Counted from the stretch's first letter, positions 36,016-46,079 are shown. The stretch: 64,000 bases of DNA from Mesostigma viride (GCA_009746045.1 RPFO01000253.1:250001-314000); one strand, 5' to 3'. The notes: generated from the letters alone by a model not told the origin. Made by a program: numbers and translations.

Positions 36016-37202
36016 TTAAAGAGGCGGGCATAGATGCTGCACCGTAGTTGCGGGTTGGCCTGCTTGGCTGCCCGAGCCTCGTGGACCTCCGGCCGGTTCA
36101 GCGGCAGCCCGGGCCTCAAGCTGCTCCGGGGTATAGTAATCGTCGATGCTCAGTTGGGTATCGTGGAGGTTCCGGCGGGCCTTCTGCACCTGCAGTTTGT
36201 CCTCCTTGCGGTGGAATTCCACCAAGACAGGGGCGGTGGGGCCGCCGAGCCGTCGTGCCGTTTTGATGACGACGCTTTGGGCCACGCCGAGCTTCCCCAG
36301 GAAGGGGTCGCCCCGGAGGTAGGTGCCCAGGCGTGCATCGTTGACGTTCGAGGGGACGCCACGTACCACAATACTGCATGAGCGAATGGGTTCGTGCATA
36401 GCATCCCTTGTGCTGGCCTTGACGGCTGTTTTGATTTCGTTGATGAGCTCCGTAGGGTTCTGAAGCGTGGCGGCATAGGTGGTCTTGGCAGGAGTTATGG
36501 AGGCGGCAAGTTGTTGCTGGAGCTGGTGGAGGAGCTGCTGCTGCTGCTGCAGCCCTGCTGCAATGTGGGTGATGGCGGAGTGGATGGAGGTGTCGGCGTG
36601 TGAGGAATGGGCGTGGTGGGTGGCGAGGTGGTTGTGGACAGGGTTGAGGGCAGCGTTGAGGAGGGAGGGAGGCGATCGAAGCAGGTATTGGCGACTTGCT
36701 TGGCGGTGATGTTGATGGCGGCAGCAACAGTGGGGTCGGCTCCCAGGTCCAGAGAGGCCATGACAAAGCGCTCAAGGGCGCTGTCGGAAAGACGGGAGCA
36801 CGTCCACCAGACTGCGAGGCAGAGGTCAGTGTCGTCGGGGTCGTCGTGGAGAAAGTCCGACAGGTGGGTAACCTGTTGGTTGCAGTCCCGGATCTCGCAC
36901 TTTTTCTCGGCAGCCAGGTGCAGGATGGTGAGGGCGGCAGCTCGGGACAGGCGCATGATGGCGTTAAGGCCTGGCCATTTGCCAGGTAAAAATGCGGCAG
37001 CTTCCTCGGCAGAAAGGGCCTCCTCGCGGGTATCCGTGGCAGGGTCGCTGTTCGGCGGAGCGGTGGAGTGGAGCGGCTGGAGGCTGACAGTGGCGTCCGG
37101 CATAGCGTGCAAGGGTGTTTCCAATGACGCCATGGCTTCATCAGCGAGTTGGTGCAGGGCCGCGGACGCTTGTGATTGCTGGGATGAGTCGTATTCCGCC
37201 AT
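36016..37202 (-). pseudogene. LINE C ORF1 (RNA-binding protein), frameshifted
   Basis: The start MAEYDSSQQSQASAALHQLA lies at 37202. The first frame runs to a stop near 36495 in a Ser/Pro-rich stretch. A shifted frame continues through TELINEIKTAVKASTRDAMH, then RSCSIVVRGVPSNVND and APVLVEFHRKEDKLQVQKAR, which fit the RRM and C-terminal domains of L1-type ORF1 proteins that coat the RNA. A zinc knuckle was not seen. Confidence 0.7.
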
Positions 37203-37385
37203 ATCGAGCTGAAAAAACAGCGATATTTGCTGGGCAGGGCGGTGCCGGTATCTTCGGAAATATTGAGCGATAGCTGTAGAAAATTATATCAGTGTGTTCG
37301 TCTTCAAAAGACGAGTCTAATGCAACCAACCCGATGAAATTTCATGGCCGGAGTCGAAAGTTATGAGCATTCTCGTATATTGCAA

Positions 37386-37745
37386 CAGCGATATTTGCTG
37401 GGCAGGGCGGTGCCGGTATCTTGGATCAATGGACATGGTATAAGCAGTATCTAGGTCCTAGTTACAGGGGTGTGGGCACCGCGGCCCGAATCGCTATGAA
37501 TGCCATACTTGGTCACACGCGGAGCCCCCACAGGCTTGGGGGTGGTCTCCTTTATCACTACTTGCCATCTATCCTTGCGCACCATCTGCCTCCATATTAC
37601 AGACAAACCAGGAGGCTGCCCGGGGGTGAGCCCGTCACGTCTAGTGTAGCACATGTCCATGCCGAGTCTATCACGAAAAGTCCACGGGTGGCGGCCCTGG
37701 GCCCCGCGCGGCCGGGAGCACGCCAGGTGAGGACATATCGCCCAG
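37386..37745 (-). mobile_element. Second LINE C fragment: solo 3' coding end plus 5' scrap
   Basis: 37431-37745 repeats the LINE C C-terminal codons and stop (MDMCYTRRDGLTPG frame) seen at 30597-30910, with few changes. 37386-37427 repeats the 5' sequence ACAGCGATATTTGCTGGGCA that also lies at 37215-37255. On the minus strand the 3' piece of one copy therefore lies directly before the 5' end of the next, a head-to-tail arrangement. Confidence 0.75.
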
Positions 37746-38536
37746 GCTCCGGTTCATGTCTGCCAATTGCTTAATTGATTGATTAGAAGAACATATCTCC
37801 GTGATCGACGTAGTATATACATTCATATATGTATTTATTTTGTCGTGGACTCGTGGTATCTCTTGTTAGCGTTGGCAATTTGTTTATTTTTCAGTACGTG
37901 GGTGCCTTCACTCTGATGTATAAGTAATTATATTTTTTAATATACATTAATTAATTGAGAATGATAAATTACGGAGGTGAGATTAGCATGCAACAAACGG
38001 AAAAAACCGAAATGAAGGATCCTAAAGGAAATAATAGTAATATGACACGGGCATGCAATGATCACGCCAGCTGCATGTAAGGTACAACTAACTACATAAA
38101 AACTACGACACGCAGTAACATCGCTGCCGGCCCATGCACCAGGCCTGGGAGGGATCTAGACCGCATGGGTCGCGACAAAGTCGGCCCGGGTGCGGCGGAA
38201 TAATAACACATCAGCCACGGCACCAGCCTGCAAGTGAGGGCGAGTGACAGGCGCTGCCGCCAATACAAGATGACCATGTGCGGGCAGACCACGGGGCGAT
38301 CTGACCCTCGAGGTCGAGGCGGTCTTCACGACGCTGGCAGCACTCGATCGTGGAAAAACTCATACGTATTTGGGCCCATGCATGGCCCCTAACTCCTCAA
38401 GGACAAAGGGGATGACCCGGTGGGGCCCCACATTGCCGTAGGAGGCAAACTAGATTGTCGCGCTCAGCGCAACAGCGGCAGCAGCGCCGGCATCCACCGC
38501 CGCCCGGAGGATGTTACGACCGGAGAGTATATATAC
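37746..38536 (-). other. AT-rich spacer with decayed retroelement remnant
   Basis: 37746-38090 is AT-rich and has no gene. On the minus strand 38510-38370 reads AAVDAGAAAAVALSATI, a stop, then FASYGNVGPHRVIPFVLEEL, which resembles the C-terminal region of some algal and fungal reverse-transcriptase proteins. This is a weak match by eye. TTAA-type runs follow at 38534-38562. Confidence 0.3.
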
Positions 38537-39077
38537 ATTAATTAATTAACTAATTAATTAAACTCATGCTCACGTTGGGATCGAGTAACGGAGCACCAGA
38601 GTGCTTAATTTAATCCCAAGCGGTGCCAGTGCTGGAGGGGCGCCCGGGACCTGATGATTAACTACAAGATATGGACGCCCCCTGCGGGCTAGAATAGCTT
38701 GTATAACAGCCTTAGCTTGTATTCATTGGTAGTCACTGCCGCCATGGCAGCCATGCCTAGAATGTTTGCCTAGCTGTGCCACCACGCCTAGTCACGTGCA
38801 CCGCTAACACACGGTACACAACCAGCCATAGCCTCAGCTTAGCCCTTGTACAGCCATGCTACGTCCTGGCTATGATCAGATTACTTGCCCAAGCTACTTG
38901 TTACTGATGATATGCTCACATGGGTCTTATTACACCCACAGCACTTCCCGGATCGTCTATGGCGTGTCCGATTGCAGCTGTGGCATGCCTCTGGCATGAA
39001 GGAGAAAGGGGGTCTCTGCCCTTTCTTCCTGTTGTGCATGCACATGCACGGGATTAAAGGCCGACTTTGGTGCTCCG
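38537..39077 (+). mobile_element. ORF1-only element A: opposed 3' ends
   Basis: 38537-38615 is a minus-oriented A terminus (hairpin 38563-38597 next to a TTAA tail). From 38618 a plus-oriented A copy begins inside its ORF1 end (ISYKIWTPPAG-like, stop at 38690) and runs through the full A 3' region (GTCACTGCCGCCATGGCAGC, CAGCCATGCTACGTCCTGGC, GCAGCTGTGGCATGCCT). It breaks off in the middle of the terminal hairpin at GGTGCTCCGT (39068-39077). Confidence 0.7.
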
Positions 39078-39580
39078 TATACTGGAGGGGGGCGGTCATC
39101 CACGTTGACCACAAGCCCTGGCAGCCCCCTCCTGCCACCTCAGACTAGGAATATATATACCAGTAGTGTAGATTAGTAAGGCTTAGCCTAGCATGTGGCC
39201 CACGCGCATGTGCGCCCATAATGGCCCCCATGGATGATGCCTTCAACATTTAGCCATGCTTTGTCTATAATGGGACCCCCATGGATGTTGCATTAAGAAT
39301 TTAGCCACGCTATGCCATGCAGAGAGATGCTCTCTGTCGAGAAGCCATGTCCTAGCTCTTGTATAGCCATGATAATCTTCCTCCCTCACAGGCATGCTCC
39401 CCCCTTACCCGGGCATAGCGTGATAGACCATGAGGGTGCAGGTGCCTTGGTGCACCTAGAGCAGGGGTAGCTTACATTCCCACCCTTGCATGAAGTAGCC
39501 TAGAATGTATTAAAAGCCATATGCCCCTTCTCAGGGCTATGTGCTACATCTACTCCCAACGGAGTGATGTTGATAATTAA
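39078..39580 (+). mobile_element. ORF1-only element B: 3' end, fused to element A
   Basis: It starts abruptly with ACTGGAGGGG (end of B ORF1, VIHVDHKPWQP, stop near 39148). It continues with the B 3' region (GTAGTGTAGATTAGTAAGGC, GATGCCTTCAACATTTAGCC, AAAAGCCATATGCCCCTTCT) and ends in the hairpin 39547-39570 (ACTCC-CAAC-GGAGT) and a TTAA tail. The copy at 45360-45935 shows the same order. Confidence 0.7.
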
Positions 39581-39595
39581 TTAATTAATTAATTG

Positions 39596-39684
39596 GTGCT
39601 CCGTGACTCCCCAACGGGAGCACGAAATTAATTAATTAATTAATTAATAATTCATTCATTCATTCATTCATTCATTCATTAATC
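39596..39684 (+). repeat. Type I hairpin with TTAA and ATTC tails
   Basis: GTGCTCCGTGACTCCCCAAC continues GGGAGCACG, then seven TTAA-type units and a run of about seven ATTC units (39650-39680). Confidence 0.85.
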
Positions 39685-39734
39685 AAGTGCAACTACTAAT
39701 TGTAGTCAGTGCGGAGGTACTGGGGTAGTTAGGA

Positions 39735-40012
39735 TGCAGCAAGTTAATTAATTAATTTAATCGATCCTGTGTGTGCACAACATGACTAGAAAAGGCAGAG
39801 CCCCTTTCTCCTTCATGCCACTGAGAGGCATGCCACAGCTGCAATCGGACACGATAAACGATCCGGCAAATGCTGTGGGTGCAATAAGACCCATCATTGT
39901 GAGCATATATTCTCCCGATTTCTGGCCTAGCTGCGCTGGTTGTCTCCTTGATATAATAAGAAGGAGCGTGGGCAAGTGATCTGGCCGTAGCCAGGACGTA
40001 GCATGGCTGTAC
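39735..40012 (-). mobile_element. Element A 3' region with inserted X fragment
   Basis: On the minus strand this is the A 3' untranslated region (GTACAGCCATGCTACG to TCATGCCACTG). A 45-bp piece of repeat X (39909-39953, ATTCTCCCGATTTCTGGCC) sits inside it. Confidence 0.6.
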
Positions 40013-41585
40013 AAATTAATTAATTAATTAAACTCGTGCTCCCGTTGGGGAGTCACGGAGCACCGAAGTGCTTTTAATCCCTGTGTGTGCACTACAGGAG
40101 AAAGGGCAGAGACCCCCAGTCTCCTTCATGCCAAAGGCATGCCACAGCTGCAATCGGGCGCGGCTAGCTAAAAGGACAGGCTAACGATCCGGCAAACTGT
40201 GGGTGCAATAAGACCCATGTGAGCATATCATAGCAAGGAGCGTGGGCAAGTAATCTGAACATAGCCAGGGCGTAGCATGGCTGTACTAGGACTAGGCTAA
40301 GGCTATGGCTGGTTGTGTACCGTGCGTTGGCGGCACGTGACTAGGTGTGTTGGCACAGCTAGGCAACATTCTAGGCATGGCTGCCTTAGCGGCAGTGACG
40401 CCAATGGTTACAAGCTAGGGCTATTGCTACTCTAGCCCGCTGGGGGCGTCCACATCTTGTGGTTGATCATCAGGTCCCCGCCCCTCCAGTACACCTTGGG
40501 CTTCTGGGGGTCCTGCTTATGGCGGAGGTATTCCGGCCACAGGTCGCGTCGCTGCTGTTGCTGAGCGGGGGTGAGGTCGTCATCCAGCGTCCAGGTGAGG
40601 TCATGCAACCGCTTGCGACGAGAGAGGAACCGCTGCTTATCCTCAGGGGAGGGGAAGGTGAGTAGGACTGGTGGGGGAGCCGCCTTGTCCCGTGAGTGGG
40701 GAAGGCGGTGGCACCCACGCAGTTCTACCTCACCTACCAGGCCCATGAGGGTAAGAAGCTGGTTCTTGAGCTCGTCAGCAAGAGAGGTTGACGTCTCACC
40801 TGGCTTCTGGGGGAAGCGACGTAGCACCACTCGGCACTCGTGGCGAGCGCGGTCGGTGACCTCCCGTTGCTGCATGGGCCTGGCGGTGGTCCTCCAGCTC
40901 CTGGAGCTTTGTGGCGATGGCGTCGGTGGTGGAGGCGGTCGCTGACCGCAGCAGGTCCGCGTAGGAGAGCGGCGGGAGGTCGCCGGCATCCTGCCGGGGT
41001 GGCTGGGATGCAATGGTGGCCGTCTGCTCCGCTATCTTGGGGATCTGTGTGGCCAGGGCCTCGGTGTGGGCGGTGATGGCCTCAAGCTTCTTCAGGAGCA
41101 CGCCACACTTGCCCTCCACCTGGTTAAGGCGAGAGACAAGTGCAGCATGCGTTTCCGAAGCCTGCGCCGCGGTGTGTAGCGCCGTGAACTGGGGTTGTAG
41201 CTTGTGGACGACCTTGGTCTCCACGTTGGAGACCCGGGCTTCCACCGTGTTGAGCGTCGTGTTCAGCGAGGTCAGCTTCTCGGCCAACGGCCAGGTCACG
41301 TGCTCCTCCAGCACTGCTCGGATGTCATCCTTGCAGAGGGAGGAAGCCGATGTGGCTGTCGGCCGCGCAGGCTGGGCTGGGGTGCGGATCCTGGCGACAA
41401 TTCTGCGCGTAGGTAGCTGGAAGTAGCTGCACATGATGGCGATGCGGTGGTTGAGCTCTGGCATGGCAAGGAACATCTCCAGGTCGTCGGCGGGGATGGG
41501 CCCTACGGCCCCATGGAGCTTGCGTTCCTGTGATAAGAAACGCACTATTTCGGCGCATTCGTCTTTGGTCAGTTCCAGCCAGTGG

Positions 41586-41789
41586 AGTTAGGTTAATATT
41601 GTGCGGAAACCTTTTGCCACTTGGGCTTCTCAGGTTCCGCACAATATTACCGGCGATAACCACTCGCCGGACACTCAAGTTCACGTCGACGTGAACTTGA
41701 GTGTCCGGCGAGTGGTTATCGCCGGTAATATTGTGCGGAACCTGAGAAGCCCAAGTGGCAAAAGGTTTCCGCACAATATTAACCTAACT
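41586..41789. repeat. 204-bp perfect palindromic unit 1
   Basis: Two 102-nt arms are exactly complementary, centred in CACGTCGACGTG at 41687/41688. Each arm contains a further near-perfect inverted repeat (TAATATTGTGCGGAAACC against GGTTCCGCACAATATTA, one base longer on one side), so the folding is nested. Confidence 0.95.
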
Positions 41790-42024
41790 AAAACCTAGCC
41801 TCTTGGGGCGAGGACGAATCACTAGGCTCGGAACACCCGTAGATATGAATATGATCGAATATGAGCGCCGGTTCGCGCGAATATCGATATGAATATGGTT
41901 GAATATGAGCATCTCCTTGGTGCGCATATGATTAGAGCCGGGTGCCAAATCGGAACGAATTATTCCCCCAAATAATCCGCTTCCGAGTGGATTCGAACCT
42001 GCGCCCCGCAAGGATCCAGGTCTT
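41790..42024. repeat. 235-bp spacer of the palindrome, left
   Basis: Mirror image of 42229-42463. It contains GAATATGA-type short repeats and, on the minus strand, GGTTCGAATCC (41989-41999), a perfect match to the Pol III B-box consensus. No matching A box was found. Confidence 0.85.
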
Positions 42025-42228
42025 AGTTAGGTTAATATTGTGCGGAAACCTTTTGCCACTTGGGCTTCTCAGGTTCCGCACAATATTACCGGCGATAACC
42101 ACTCGCCGGACACTCAAGTTCACGTCGACGTGAACTTGAGTGTCCGGCGAGTGGTTATCGCCGGTAATATTGTGCGGAACCTGAGAAGCCCAAGTGGCAA
42201 AAGGTTTCCGCACAATATTAACCTAACT
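42025..42228. repeat. 204-bp perfect palindromic unit 2 (centre of the whole)
   Basis: Same sequence as unit 1. Its GTCGAC centre at 42126/42127 is also the centre of the 1,082-bp palindrome. Confidence 0.95.
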
Positions 42229-42463
42229 AAGACCTGGATCCTTGCGGGGCGCAGGTTCGAATCCACTCGGAAGCGGATTATTTGGGGGAATAATTCGTTC
42301 CGATTTGGCACCCGGCTCTAATCATATGCGCACCAAGGAGATGCTCATATTCAACCATATTCATATCGATATTCGCGCGAACCGGCGCTCATATTCGATC
42401 ATATTCATATCTACGGGTGTTCCGAGCCTAGTGATTCGTCCTCGCCCCAAGAGGCTAGGTTTT
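42229..42463. repeat. 235-bp spacer of the palindrome, right
   Basis: Exact reverse complement of 41790-42024. B-box-like GGTTCGAATCC on the plus strand at 42254-42264. Confidence 0.85.
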
Positions 42464-42667
42464 AGTTAGGTTAATATTGTGCGGAAACCTTTTGCCACTT
42501 GGGCTTCTCAGGTTCCGCACAATATTACCGGCGATAACCACTCGCCGGACACTCAAGTTCACGTCGACGTGAACTTGAGTGTCCGGCGAGTGGTTATCGC
42601 CGGTAATATTGTGCGGAACCTGAGAAGCCCAAGTGGCAAAAGGTTTCCGCACAATATTAACCTAACT
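42464..42667. repeat. 204-bp perfect palindromic unit 3
   Basis: Same sequence as units 1 and 2, ending at the right target duplication AGTGG. Confidence 0.95.
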
Positions 42668-43015
42668 AGTGGGTGAAAGAAAAGCTTTCGTAATCTGGTA
42701 GGTACATTCGCCATTTGGGTTCGTGGCAGGGTTTCTTGGGCTCGGGCGAGGCGCTGGGCGATGGTTTTGCTGGCGGTGGGTTGGCAGGCCCAGACGGCTG
42801 GTTGGCGGGTAAGCCTGGCGGCTGAACAATGGCGAGGGCGAGAGGGTTGGGCTGGGCGCTGGGAAGCTGTGCCAGCTCCTTTTCCAGCCCGCGTTTTGCT
42901 TTGGTAGTCGTCATAGCTGGTCACGTGCGTAACTTTGTCTATACTGCGTGGCAGCCGTAACCGTTTATACTGGCAAGTGCGTCTTAGAAAGGCGCATCGA
43001 ATGCAAGTGCAATGG

Positions 43016-43375
43016 CTGTACAAAGGCTAAGCTAAGGCTATGGCTGGTTGTGTAGGTTAACCGTGCGTTAGCAGGTCACGTGACTAGGTATGATAGCTAG
43101 GCTAGGCAAACATTCTAGGCATGGCTGCCATAGCGGCAGTGATCGACTACCAATAATTCAAGCTAGGGCTATTCTAGCCCGCAGGGGGCGACCACATCTT
43201 GTGGTTGAATATTTAATAAAACAACGGTTGATCATCAGGTCCCCGCCCCTCCCGGTACACCTTGGGAGTTCTGGGGGCAGTCCTGCATACGTGGCGGAGG
43301 TATTCAGGCCATGCAGGTCGCGTCGCTGCTGCTGCTGAGCGGGGTCAGGTCGTCGAGCGTCCAGGTATATATACA
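43016..43375 (-). mobile_element. Element A 3' fragment, second tandem copy
   Basis: On the minus strand it begins in the ORF1 end (LDDLTPLSSSSDAT-like, WRGGDLMINHKMWSPPAG-like) and continues into the A 3' region (GTCACTGCCGCTATGGCAGC to GTACAGCCATTGC). A short AT-rich insertion (GAATATTTAATAAAACAACG, 43207-43226) interrupts the coding end. Confidence 0.65.
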
Positions 43376-43387
43376 TGTATTTTCTGA

Positions 43388-43668
43388 TTTGGCACGCCGC
43401 AAAGGTGAAAACCATTTGCGTTCAGTGCCGGTCCGCGGAAAACGCTATCTGCAAATGAATCCAGGCCGGAATCGAACTGGGGACCTCTCGCACTAACTTT
43501 TGCTGACTATAGGACGGACGTCTCCTCGGATCCTAAGGCATCGCCAGCTGACACCTACAGTCCAACCGCAAAAGTTCTCCTTTACGGGGAGTGATGCAAG
43601 CCATTCGGATTTTGCACTAGATAAATCATTCGAGATCTGTGTGTGTAGTCCAGTACTACATCCCTATA
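43388..43668 (-). mobile_element. tRNA-related SINE, copy 1
   Basis: Read on the minus strand it contains GAGAGGTCCCCAGTTCGATT followed by CCGGCC, where GTTCGATTCC fits a tRNA T-arm/B box, and upstream GTGTCAGCTGGCGATG, which could be an A box. Matching copies lie at 48775-49050 (plus) and 51296-51532 (minus). The part from the B box to AACGCAAATGGTTTTCACC is strongly conserved. The short translation RTGDLSH on the other strand is the usual by-product of tRNA-like SINEs. Confidence 0.65.
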
Positions 43669-44035
43669 TGTAACACATGCATATATCCCTATATTCTAGC
43701 CATTCAGTGAGCTACAACGGCACCTCACCATAATTATTATGGCGCATCCGGCTTTGTAAACACGACACCAGCCATGAGCCACGAGGTAGCCATTGCTGAC
43801 GGCGGAGCTCATAACTTTTTCGTTTGGGCACCAAATTTGATCGGCCGTGAATTATTATCACAATCGCTTCGTTTTTCTAAGACGCACGCGTCGATATTAT
43901 ATTTTCCCGAAGCTATCACGCAATATTATGACGCTAGCGATCAAACCGGCTCATCTAAAAGCCAATCTAAAAGCCATATACCCCTTCTCTGGGATATGTG
44001 CTACATATACTCCCAACGGAGTTATGTTCCTAATA
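43669..44035 (+). mobile_element. Retroelement remnant: 5' module joined to B-type 3' hairpin
   Basis: GACGGCGGAGCTCATAACTT and CTTCGTTTTTCTAAGACGCA match the 5' region near 46105-46330. After about 200 bp it passes into AAAAGCCATATACCCCTTCT and the B hairpin (44004-44026) with TAATTAATTAA. Ends without a body: another internally deleted copy. Confidence 0.5.
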
Positions 44036-45935
44036 ATTAATTAAACGCTCATCTACGCAACGCAGCCTGGCAGCTGCGCTCAGCGCCCTGAAATACGTCA
44101 GCAGGCTTAGCTCCGGTTGCAGCTTCGCCCTGAGTCGCACGCCTCCCGGAATTAAGGCATGCAGTGCACTGATGGTGCCACTAATCAAGCACTTGTGGTC
44201 CCCCAGGTCCCCTCCAGGGCTGCACCTCGCCCTCGGCATCGCCTGAGCCCAAGCGCAGTCGCCGGCCCTTGTTTGTAGCCCAGGCTGTGCTCGCACCTCA
44301 TCTCCCACAACCACGGCCGCTGGCCAAGACTGTGGCCAGCCTTTCAACACCGCCGAAGATCTCCCGATAGTTCTCCGCATGAAATTTGCCCCCGGCTCCA
44401 GCGCTTCGCCCTCTGCTCCCTCCTCAGGCGCGCGCTCCGACGCCGAGATCTGGCCCCCCCCCTCCCACCGTCGCGACAGAAACCATCGTCCGCACCCTCC
44501 TAAGGAAGCTTTTGAGCAGCACGTGACCCCCCTTGCTGCAGATGTGGCGGCAATGGGCGGCACGCTGGCCGGCTGCTGTCAGAGCTCCCTGGCTCACCTT
44601 TCCACCACCGTCACCTTCACCTCCATGCACCCTCCTCGCCTCCACCTCCACTGCCGCCCTAGTAGCGTGGCACAATGGATCAAGGTCCAGCTCGACCTCG
44701 ACATCGACCAGCGCCTCAAGGACACCGCAATCGCCATCGAGTGCATGCAAAACACCGCAGGCATCACCGCCCAGGCGGTGAAGGATATTGCCGCCAAGCC
44801 CGCCCCCGCTGGCCCAGGCGACAACGCCCCTCCCACCCAGACCTGGTGGGCGGCCCTGCATGCTTGAAAGCACCACACCACCTCCACAACCTCCACCATC
44901 GCGGCCGCACAGCTCAAGGCAACAAGCCCTAGCTCGACCTCCGCGAGGAGGCCGGCCTGCTACCGCACCCATGCATGCAGCGCAGCCACAATGATGTCAT
45001 CGTCAAGCTCTTCGACCAGCCTGTGCCCAGATGAGACCTCGAGGAATCTTCTCACGGCATTTAAGCGCGACATTCTTGCCCCGGCGCCCATGCAACTCAC
45101 TGGTGCCGGAGCTGCGGATGTCGGCTGCCCGCCTTCCCCGGCCGCGCGCGCGGGGTACTAAGGCTGGCCCGGCCCCCGTGCTCCTCACCTTTAAGTGCAT
45201 GACGGATAAGCTGTATGTCATTCCGCAAGAAGCTCTCGAGGACTCGCTACATGTACACGCTGGACGACGACCTGACCCTGGCCCAGCACTGAACAACGAC
45301 GACGCGAGCTATGGCCGACCTACTACCTCCGGCCAGCTCCGGCAGAGCGCAGGGGGGAAACCGGTATACTGGAGGGGGGACGTCATCCACGCCGACCACA
45401 AGCCCTGGCAGGCTCGGACCCCCTGCCACCCCAGCAAACCCAGTCTAGGGAATAATATATGTAGCTGCCAGTAGTGTAGATTAGTAAGGCTTAGCTTACC
45501 ACGTGGCCCACTTGAGCGCATGTACGTGCGCCCGGCCTGGCATCATGGCCCCCCCATGGATGATGCCTTTCGAATAGCCACGCCCTGCCTATAATGGGAC
45601 TCGACCCCGCCATGGATGTTGCATTAAGAATTTAGCCAAGCTCTGCCTATGCAGAGAGTCACTCCGATCTGCTGAGAAGCCACGCCCTAGATTCTGTATA
45701 GCCATGATGATCTTCCACCCCATGACAGGCCCCTTTGTGCTCTGAGAGATCATGGTGGCGGTGCAGGTGCCCTTGGTGCACCTAGAGCAAGTGTCGTTTA
45801 CATCCCCACCCTCATTGCAGGATCGAAGTAGCCCAGAATGTGTTAAAAGCCATATGCCCCTTCTCAGGGATATGTGCTACATGTACTCACAACGGAGTTA
45901 TGTTCCTAATTAATCAATTAATTATAATTAATTAA
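44036..45935 (+). mobile_element. ORF1-only element B, copy 2 (decayed)
   Basis: Starts with ACGCTCATCTACGCAACGCA and ends with the hairpin 45880-45903 and a TTAA-type tail. The body keeps pieces of ORF1 in several frames: EQHVTPLAADVAAMGGTLAG, DIDQRLKDTAIAIECMQNTA, GITAQAVKDIAAKPAPAGPG (44379-44867), then VLLTFKCMTDKLYVIPQEAL, and the C-terminal VYWRGDVIHADHKPW (45364-45410). No endonuclease or RT was found. 45475-45900 is the shared B 3' region. Confidence 0.65.
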
Positions 45936-46079
45936 TGCTACCCACTTGCCAGACGGCACCGTGCCAGCATATTTGACGACATCGATCGACGACATGAACG
46001 AGCACCAGCTCCAACTGAGTCTCGATCCATGAACTCTTGAGCCATGATGCACAGGCAATAATAACGTACATTCCTTCCA

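Larger units (their letters stand above)
30437..37330 (-). mobile_element. LINE (family C) with ORF1, endonuclease and reverse transcriptase, interrupted and broken
   Basis: On the minus strand the parts follow in retroelement order. A 5' module with hairpin CGTCTTTTGAAGACG (about 37300) is followed by ORF1 (37202-36016), the ORF2 endonuclease half (35739-34130), foreign sequence (34130-32690), the RT half and C-terminal region (32690-30605), and a 3' end whose hairpin and TTAA tail are duplicated. Frameshifts occur in ORF1 near 36490, in the endonuclease end near 34440, and in the RT frame near 31235. Without the foreign block the element is about 5.4 kb. It cannot be active as it stands. 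Confidence 0.82.
41581..42672. mobile_element. 1,082-bp perfect palindromic insertion with 5-bp target duplication
   Basis: The element runs 41586-42667 and is its own reverse complement about the point 42126/42127. It is flanked by AGTGG on both sides (41581-41585 and 42668-42672). The ends are AGTTAGGTTAATATTG and its complement. Inside are three 204-bp units and two mirrored 235-bp spacers (see separate entries). Removing it and one AGTGG restores the interrupted ORF1 frame of element A. No transposase frame is present. Open frames in it (for example 42040-42321 and its mirror 41932-42213) are identical by symmetry and look meaningless. It could be a foldback-type or hairpin-replicating element; I do not recognise the family. 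Confidence 0.9.
40432..42914 (-). pseudogene. Element A ORF1 (L1 ORF1p-like), interrupted and frameshifted
   Basis: The N-terminus (42914-42673) is Pro/Ala-rich and stops at SFSFTH, exactly where the palindrome is inserted. The sequence resumes at 41581 as WLELTKDECAEIVRFLSQE, giving an uninterrupted frame once the insertion and one target copy are left out. A long heptad-like stretch follows (LNTTLNTVEARVSNVETKV, about 41300-41000), likely a coiled coil. After a frameshift near 40875 comes an RRM/C-terminal-domain-like region: CRVVLRRFPQK, ELRGCHRLPHS, PPPVLLTFPSPEDKQRFLSR, LDDDLTPAQQQQRRDLWPEY. L1 ORF1 proteins trimerise and coat their RNA. Confidence 0.72.
40013..43015 (-). mobile_element. 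Near-complete ORF1-only element A carrying a giant palindrome
   Basis: On the minus strand the order is: 5' module with GATGCGCCTTTCTAAGACGC hairpin (43000-42980), ORF1 start MTTTKAKRGLEKEL (42914), palindrome insertion (42667-41586), ORF1 continuation to a stop at 40432, 3' region, type I hairpin (40063-40035), TTAA tail. The stop is followed directly by the 3' region, with no ORF2. The same ORF1-to-3' junction occurs at 38690 and 43184. Without the insertion the element is about 1.9 kb. It resembles the half-LINE (HAL1) type of mammals in layout. Confidence 0.75.

Noticed and set aside
41989-41999. Real tRNA gene in the palindrome spacer
   Set aside because: Only a B box is present; no A box, acceptor stem or T-stem pairing can be drawn.
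41601-42652. Identical open frames on both strands in the palindrome (MRKPFATWASQVPHNITG)
   Set aside because: They are the same sequence read from each arm; no start context, no motif, and symmetry explains their identity.
41581-42672. CRISPR array (three equal repeats with two equal spacers)
   Set aside because: The repeats are 204-bp palindromes, the two spacers are mirror images, and the genome is eukaryotic.
43388-43668. Functional tRNA gene
   Set aside because: The T-arm-like motif lies in a repeated 240-280-bp element without a foldable acceptor stem, so it is better read as a SINE.
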